In this document: piece by piece, positions 14,482 through 19,096 of the stretch | Position numbering within the stretch: position 1 is the first letter of the stretch | Layout of the letters: the number at the start of each line of letters is the position of its first letter | NCBI GenBank assembly: GCA_903858975.1 | Contig: CAIOKW010000131.1 | Coordinates: forward strand, 1 to 19,096 | DNA: 19,096 bases | Origin: Oligoflexia bacterium | GTDB lineage: Bacteria > Bdellovibrionota > UBA1018 > CAIMNF01 | Direction of reading: 5' to 3' | Translations under genes and position numbers: made by a program | The notes under the pieces: generated by a model | Told to the model about the DNA's origin: nothing | Seen by the model: the letters and a program-made list of their open reading frames with translations, nothing else | Databases searched by the model: none

Positions 14482-16593
14482 ATGGACCGTGAACTAGACT
14501 TTGATTTTGATTTTGAATCGATACGCCTTGAGGCAAGCACTGAAGTGGCTACGCCGGATCAAGTGCCAGAATTCGTGCATCGTTTGAACGATCCCCAGCG
14601 TGAGGCGGTTCTGACCACCAATGGGCCACTTTTGGTCCTGGCCGGAGCGGGTTCAGGTAAAACGAAAATGCTGACGAGCCGGATTGCGTACCTCATTTCT
14701 TATTTGAAAGTGAGGCCTTGGCAAATTTTAGCGGTGACCTTTACGAATAAAGCCGCAGGCGAAATGCGGGACCGTGTCTATGGTTTGCTTTCCGAGATGG
14801 GCATGAGCCGTCATGAAATTCAAGGCCCTCTTGATATTGGCACCTTTCACGCAATTTGCGCGCGGATCCTGCGTCGTGAGGCAGATCGATTACCGTTTAA
14901 AAAACCATTTGTTATTTTTGATGACAGTGACCAACTTGCGCTCTTGAAGTCCATCATTAAGCAAAAGAATATCGACGATAAAATTTATCCTCCTAAGAGC
15001 TTCCAATACGCCATCAATCGAATGAAGTGCGATGCGCTTGAGCCTGATAGTCCGCTTGCAAAAACAGGTCGTGGGATTGATCGTAAATTGCCCGAAATTT
15101 ACGAAGCCTATCAAAAGGCGATGATTGATAATAATGCTCTCGATTTTGGTGAGATGATCACCCTCACTTATCGCTTGCTTCGGGATAATCCTGATATTCG
15201 TGAAAAATACCAGCGCCGCTATCGCTACATTCACGTGGATGAGTATCAAGATACAAATCGCGCGCAGTACCTTTTGCTCTCATTGCTCGGAAGTCCTGAG
15301 CATGGAAGTCATGGTAATATCTGCGTCGTCGGGGATGAAGATCAGTCGATTTATGGCTGGCGTGGAGCCGATATTAGAAACATTCTTGATTTCGAGCGTG
15401 AGTACCCAGGGTCTCATGTGGTGAAGCTTGAGCAGAACTACCGCTCAACGCAGACGATCGTTGAGGCCGCATCCGAACTCATCGCCCATAATACGCAAAG
15501 AAAAAATAAAACACTTTTTAGTGAGCAAGAGGTGGGTGAGCCGATTGTTCGAATTCAGTGTCCTGATGATCGTTTCGAAGCCGAAGTGGTCGTAAAAGAA
15601 ATTCGTCGCCTCATTCAAGATCACCCCGAGTTTTCGCTCAATGAGTTCGCTATTTTTTACAGAACCCACGCACAGTCCCGATTGGTGGAGGAGTTCTTAA
15701 GGCAAGCAAAGCTGCCTTATAAAGTAGTCGGGGGGCTTCGATTCTTTGATCGTAAGGAGATTAAAGATGTCATGGCCTACCTCAGACTCGTTTATAACAG
15801 TTCCGATTCCATTTCTTTTAAGCGGATCATCAATGTTCCCGCTCGTGGCATTGGAAAGACAACGCTGGATAAACTCGATGCAGCGTGGGGTCAGCAAGGC
15901 TCTCTTTGGGATTTCTTTTCAAAGGAAATGAGTGCTCCCGAGATTTTCTCTGGAAAAACACTGAAGAAGCTTCAAGAGTTTAAGCGGATTGTGGATCAAT
16001 GGACGAGTCATCAACCGACGATGCTGATGAGTGAACTCTATCATCGCATTTTGGATGACACTCGCTATGTAGAGGAATTAAAAGCCGAGGGAACCGATGA
16101 AGCACTCGAGCGAATCGACAACTTAGAAGAGTTTAACTCAGTGGTGCTTGAGTTCGAAGAGCGAGAACTTCAGGGGCTTACCGAAGAAGAAATTACGAAG
16201 CGCAAGCCACTTTTGCTTGGGCGATTTTTAGAGCAGACGACACTCGCGGAATCACCCGATACGGATGGCATTGCAACGAGCGTTCAGATGATGACGTTTC
16301 ATGCCTGCAAGGGGCTTGAGTTCCCAGTGGTCTTCATGTTGGGAGTGGAAGAGGGATTGTTCCCCTCCGTCCATGGTGAAGAAAGTGAAGACGAATCAGA
16401 CGAGCTGGAAGAAGAGCGCAGGCTTTGCTACGTGGGCATGACTCGGGCGCGGGAACGTCTTTATATGTGTCACGCCACTTTTAGGCGTGTTTGGGGAGAT
16501 CTGCTCTATCAGTATCCAGCTCGATTCTTTAAAGAAATTCCAGAACGCTATTTTGAAATTCGAGACTTCTCGAAAAATGCTGGTCGATTTTAA
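14482..16593 (+). CDS. pcrA: UvrD/PcrA-type superfamily 1 DNA helicase
   Basis: This 703-residue protein has the full set of SF1A motifs: Walker A AGAGSGKT (54-61), FTNKAAGEMRDR, DEYQDT (253-258, Walker B), VGDEDQSIYGWRGAD, EQNYRST with Arg321, TFHACKGLEFPVVF and YVGMTRARERL (650-660). It unwinds DNA 3'-5' in nucleotide excision and mismatch repair and clears replication obstacles. The frame is open 90 codons upstream, but those cross the G-rich spacer and the antisense kinase gene; the ATG at 14482 gives an acidic extension (DFDFDFES) about 33 residues before the conserved RLNDPQREAV. The protein ends soon after ARFFKEIPERY, so the C-terminal Tudor-like domain that binds RNA polymerase in PcrA and UvrD is missing. 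Whether it is best named uvrD or pcrA cannot be told. rlmF follows after 17 bp. Confidence 0.95.
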   Translation: MDRELDFDFDFESIRLEASTEVATPDQVPEFVHRLNDPQREAVLTTNGPLLVLAGAGSGKTKMLTSRIAYLISYLKVRPWQILAVTFTNKAAGEMRDRVYGLLSEMGMSRHEIQGPLDIGTFHAICARILRREADRLPFKKPFVIFDDSDQLALLKSIIKQKNIDDKIYPPKSFQYAINRMKCDALEPDSPLAKTGRGIDRKLPEIYEAYQKAMIDNNALDFGEMITLTYRLLRDNPDIREKYQRRYRYIHVDEYQDTNRAQYLLLSLLGSPEHGSHGNICVVGDEDQSIYGWRGADIRNILDFEREYPGSHVVKLEQNYRSTQTIVEAASELIAHNTQRKNKTLFSEQEVGEPIVRIQCPDDRFEAEVVVKEIRRLIQDHPEFSLNEFAIFYRTHAQSRLVEEFLRQAKLPYKVVGGLRFFDRKEIKDVMAYLRLVYNSSDSISFKRIINVPARGIGKTTLDKLDAAWGQQGSLWDFFSKEMSAPEIFSGKTLKKLQEFKRIVDQWTSHQPTMLMSELYHRILDDTRYVEELKAEGTDEALERIDNLEEFNSVVLEFEERELQGLTEEEITKRKPLLLGRFLEQTTLAESPDTDGIATSVQMMTFHACKGLEFPVVFMLGVEEGLFPSVHGEESEDESDELEEERRLCYVGMTRARERLYMCHATFRRVWGDLLYQYPARFFKEIPERYFEIRDFSKNAGRF

Positions 16594-16610
16594 ATTGAGG
16601 AAGAAGTGTA

Positions 16611-17501
16611 ATGCTCCATCCTCGTAATCGTCATCAGGGCCGATATGATTTTGAAAAGCTCAAGGCATCGTATCCGGAATTGTCGAACTTTGTGGCGAAG
16701 AACAAGTATGGAGATGACTCCATCGATTTCGCAAATCCTGAGGCCGTAAAAGCGCTCAATCGTGCGCTTTTAAAAGACTATTATGGGATCGTCCAATGGG
16801 ATATTCCTGCCAATTACCTCTGTCCTGCTATTCCGGGCCGCGCCGATTATATTCACAATATTGCCGATCTTCTGGCATCCACTCGCCGGGGAATCATTCC
16901 AAAAGGTGAGGGGGTTCGTGGACTCGATATTGGGGTTGGGGCGAATTGTATTTATCCGATCATTGGCCATTTTGAATACGGTTGGAATTTCTTGGGCGCG
17001 GATGTGAATCCGGTTTCGATTGCTTCCGCTTCAGCCATTATTCATGCAAATCAAGGCCTAGGAAAAGCCATAGAATTGAGACTCCAGAAGTCAGAAAAAA
17101 ATATTTTTGAAGGGCTGATTCAAAGTGGTGAGTATTTTGATTTTACTCTTTGTAATCCTCCATTCCACGCGTCCTTAGAAGAAGCTCAATCGGGTACCCG
17201 TCGCAAGTGGAAGAATTTGGGAAAAGTTTCTGGAAAAGTGCATGAAAAGCAAGTGGTGAACTTCGGAGGACAGGGTGCAGAGTTGTGGTGCGAGGGAGGC
17301 GAATTGACCTTCATTCTCAACATGATTCGCGAGAGTAAGGTGTTTTCTCTTCAAGTCGGGTGGTTTACCACTTTGGTCTCAAAAGAGGAGACCCTGCCCA
17401 AAATTGAAGCAGCCCTGAAGTCCATTGGCGCCAAAGATTGGAAAGTGATTTCCATGGCTCAAGGTCAAAAGAAAAGCCGAGTTATGGCTTGGGCGTTTTA
17501 A
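16611..17501 (+). CDS. rlmF: 23S rRNA (adenine-1618-N6)-methyltransferase
   Basis: This 296-residue protein matches E. coli RlmF (YbiN) closely as I recall it: LHPRNRHQGRYDF at the start, DFANPEAVKALNRALL, WDIPANYLCP, PGRADYIHNIADLL, the S-adenosylmethionine-binding LDIGVGANCIYP, the catalytic NPPF at 182-185, NFGGQGAELWCEGGE and MAQGQKKSR. It methylates the N6 of A1618 in 23S rRNA. A GAGG sequence lies about 12 bases before the ATG, 17 bp after the helicase stop, so the two genes are probably co-transcribed. The 3' end overlaps the convergent GAF kinase gene by 20 bp; both stops are genuine in their frames. It is the second 23S rRNA methyltransferase in the window, after rlmB. Confidence 0.96.
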   Translation: MLHPRNRHQGRYDFEKLKASYPELSNFVAKNKYGDDSIDFANPEAVKALNRALLKDYYGIVQWDIPANYLCPAIPGRADYIHNIADLLASTRRGIIPKGEGVRGLDIGVGANCIYPIIGHFEYGWNFLGADVNPVSIASASAIIHANQGLGKAIELRLQKSEKNIFEGLIQSGEYFDFTLCNPPFHASLEEAQSGTRRKWKNLGKVSGKVHEKQVVNFGGQGAELWCEGGELTFILNMIRESKVFSLQVGWFTTLVSKEETLPKIEAALKSIGAKDWKVISMAQGQKKSRVMAWAF

Positions 17502-18729
17502 AGTGAAGGCAAAACTCACTCGACCCGAGACCCGGAGTCATCGCGAGAGATGCTTCATTTGCAGTGGCCAGGGTGCTTGAAATACTGAGACCCAATCCAG
17601 TTCCATCTCCCGGGGATTTCGTCGTGAAGAAGGGTTGAAAAATTTTAGATTGAAGCTCCTCGGGTACTCCTGGGCCAGAATCACTGACCTTGATTTCGGG
17701 GCCCTCAGGGCTTGCTTCGAGTCGGATCGAGATCCACTTGGGTTCGCTCGTTTGCTTAACTGCATCGCGGGCGTTATTGATGAGGTTTACTAAAATCTGT
17801 GAAATTTGGCTCGGTCGACACTGAGCGAAGACTTCACTGCTCGGAGACGTGTATCGAAGTTCGATATTTGAAAGTCTGAGATGCTCCCTGCACAATTCAA
17901 GGGAGTCTTCGATGATGGATCGAAGGTCTGTCGTTTGGATTGGATCTTGGGAGCTGTTTCTAGAAAAGAGTTGGAGTCCCTTGATGATGGAAGAAATGCG
18001 ATCCACTCCGCGCAATATTCCCACAAGTGAGGTTTCTATTTTCGCCTCGGTTTCAGGTCGATTTGGAGAGCTGAGGAGGTGCTTTACGCGAGTTGCGTAG
18101 CCTGAAATAATGGCAAGCGGGTTGTTAATCTCATGCGCCATTCCTCCGGCCATCTCGCCTAAAGCAGACATTTTTGCATTGTGAATGAGGGTTTGTTTTT
18201 GATTCTCAATCAGAGTGAGGGCTTCAGCAAGTTTCTCATTTTTCTTCTTGAGCTCAAGCTGAGTCATCACCATGTGAGCTAGGGTGGTGAGCGCCTTTCG
18301 TTTTTCTTCAGGAAAGTCTTTGGGTTTTGAATCAATGACGCAAAGGGTGCCAATCGCATCCCCGTTTTCGCTGATGAGTGGAGCTCCAGCATAAAATCGA
18401 ATGGAGGGATCTCCGGTCACGAGTGGATTATCTGCGAAGCGAGTGTCTTGGGTCGCATCTTGAACCACAAAGGTTTCTGTTTCTAAAATAGCATGGCCGC
18501 AAAAAGAGATATCTCGATGAGTTTCTGTGGCACCTAGGCCTACTTTTGACTTAAACCACTGACGATCTCGATCGACAAGGCTAATGAGAGCGATCGGAGT
18601 TCCGCAAATCGCTGATGCCAGTTGTGTGAGGGCATCATACTCAGGCTCCGGCGCCGTATCGAGAATCGCATAGTCCTGTAGGGTTTTGAGTCGTGATTCA
18701 TCGTTTGCAGGAATAGGCGCGGGTTTCAT
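17482..18729 (-). CDS. Soluble GAF-domain sensor histidine kinase
   Basis: This 415-residue protein has an N-terminal GAF domain (about 10-160) with the common opening RLKTLQDYAILDTAPEPEYD, then VDRDRQWFKSKVG, DISFCGHAIL and IRFYAGAPL. A coiled region (about 155-185) leads to a histidine kinase core with His199 in MAHEINNPL, Asn319 in NLINNARDAV, DSGPG at 350-354, FQPFFTTK and GTGLGL at 376-381. There is no membrane segment and no receiver domain, so the response partner is elsewhere. GAF domains of this type bind small ligands or cofactors; Cys77 in SFCGHA is part of the family motif and does not identify a ligand. A promoter with good spacing predicts transcription starting at the ATG itself. 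The 3' end overlaps rlmF by 20 bp. Confidence 0.94.
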   Translation of the reverse strand: MKPAPIPANDESRLKTLQDYAILDTAPEPEYDALTQLASAICGTPIALISLVDRDRQWFKSKVGLGATETHRDISFCGHAILETETFVVQDATQDTRFADNPLVTGDPSIRFYAGAPLISENGDAIGTLCVIDSKPKDFPEEKRKALTTLAHMVMTQLELKKKNEKLAEALTLIENQKQTLIHNAKMSALGEMAGGMAHEINNPLAIISGYATRVKHLLSSPNRPETEAKIETSLVGILRGVDRISSIIKGLQLFSRNSSQDPIQTTDLRSIIEDSLELCREHLRLSNIELRYTSPSSEVFAQCRPSQISQILVNLINNARDAVKQTSEPKWISIRLEASPEGPEIKVSDSGPGVPEELQSKIFQPFFTTKSPGDGTGLGLSISSTLATANEASLAMTPGLGSSEFCLHFKTPKP

Positions 18730-18735
18730 TCACTA

Positions 18736-18764
18736 ATTTTATATTACTTTTCCGACCATTTCAA
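18736..18764 (-). promoter_or_regulatory. Promoter of the GAF kinase, predicting a leaderless mRNA
   Basis: On the minus strand TTGAAA (18764-18759, 5 of 6 matches) is followed after exactly 17 bp by TAAAAT (18741-18736, 5 of 6 matches). Six bases then separate the -10 box from the A of the kinase ATG at 18729, so the expected first base of the mRNA is the first base of the start codon. No Shine-Dalgarno sequence precedes that ATG. The -35 box lies inside the last codons of the upstream gene. Confidence 0.55.
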
Positions 18765-19096
18765 TGTGCAGGGCACGGTGCCCAGAACTTCAGTCTTGTT
18801 TGGAAAGGTGTCGAGCTGCGCATTCAAGGTTTGAGTGTTGAGAAGAAGTGAAAAACCGGTCATTCGGCTTCCTGGAGAAGATAGAATCGAAATGAGTGGA
18901 AAATCATTGCTCTTGATGACAGAAACTTGACCGAGAAGGATTGGGTAGATGCCCACAGTTTTTGAAGGACTAAGGAATGAAACCCGTCCTTCGTAGCGCT
19001 GATTGCCATTTCTGCTGATCTCAATTGTAGATTCCACTCCCTCAAATTGAGTGAAGGTTCCTTTCCCGAGCGCATAGGGGACTTTGCATTGAATGA
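18744..19096 (-). CDS. Unrecognised protein, C-terminal 117 residues (partial)
   Basis: The frame is open to the right edge of the window, so the true start is not seen; a GTG at 19037 is an internal codon of the longer frame and not a credible start. The visible part begins IQCKVPYALGKGTF and ends VPCTLKWSEK. Alternating polar and hydrophobic residues with Gly and Pro turns suggest a beta-rich domain, and the two cysteines, one near each end, could form a disulfide in an exported protein. I do not recognise the family. It lies on the same strand as the GAF kinase gene, 14 bp upstream, but that kinase seems to have its own promoter within this gene's last codons. Confidence 0.75.
   Translation of the reverse strand, partial: IQCKVPYALGKGTFTQFEGVESTIEISRNGNQRYEGRVSFLSPSKTVGIYPILLGQVSVIKSNDFPLISILSSPGSRMTGFSLLLNTQTLNAQLDTFPNKTEVLGTVPCTLKWSEK

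Noticed and set aside
1..19096. CRISPR arrays, insertion sequences, prophage or toxin-antitoxin genes
   Set aside because: I saw no regularly spaced repeats, transposase or integrase motifs, terminal inverted repeats, or small paired genes; the window looks like core chromosome.

Overview
This is a gene-dense bacterial chromosomal window, nearly all coding, with housekeeping genes on both strands and no rRNA, tRNA, CRISPR array, insertion sequence or phage gene that I can see. The gene set suggests a Gram-negative bacterium with a periplasm: an NtrY/NtrX pair, a short eukaryote/archaeal-type (ProS type 3) prolyl-tRNA synthetase, a VKOR-DsbA fusion beside a CcdA/DsbD-like membrane protein, RlmF, ArfB, and several PAS/GAF sensor kinases. 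The mixture fits a Bdellovibrionota or former deltaproteobacterial lineage best. That placement is an inference from gene content, with no marker gene analysed.

Layout. 1-2936 (minus): the start of an NtrX-type sigma-54 response regulator, cut by the window edge, preceded and translationally coupled to its membrane kinase NtrY. 2989-6382 (plus): a tight operon proS-pyrF-rlmB-arfB, whose last three genes touch or overlap; it joins tRNA charging, pyrimidine synthesis, 23S rRNA methylation and ribosome rescue. 6405-9120 (minus): a second tight operon, a CcdA/DsbD-like electron transporter, a VKOR-DsbA fusion and a TatD hydrolase. 9136-10632 (plus): an orphan peptide-type substrate-binding protein. 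10636-10998 (minus): a short DksA/TraR-type zinc-finger protein behind a long, apparently structured leader. 11297-12730 (plus): glmU. 12727-14325 (minus): a soluble PAS histidine kinase. 14482-17501 (plus): a UvrD/PcrA helicase and rlmF. 17482-18729 (minus): a GAF histidine kinase with a good promoter that predicts a leaderless mRNA. 18744-19096 (minus): the C-terminal part of an unrecognised protein, cut by the window edge.

The gene families are ordinary. The unusual features lie in the spaces between genes. Convergent genes meet with 22 bp, 3 bp, -4 bp and -20 bp between them and no recognisable intrinsic terminator. Two divergent pairs have start codons only 15-52 bp apart. Two longer spacers (10999-11296 and 14326-14481) hold inverted repeats that could fold in RNA, the second in an unusually G-rich stretch just before the helicase gene. 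I did not find a clear undescribed multi-gene system; the two structured leaders and the opposing periplasmic redox pair are the best leads.
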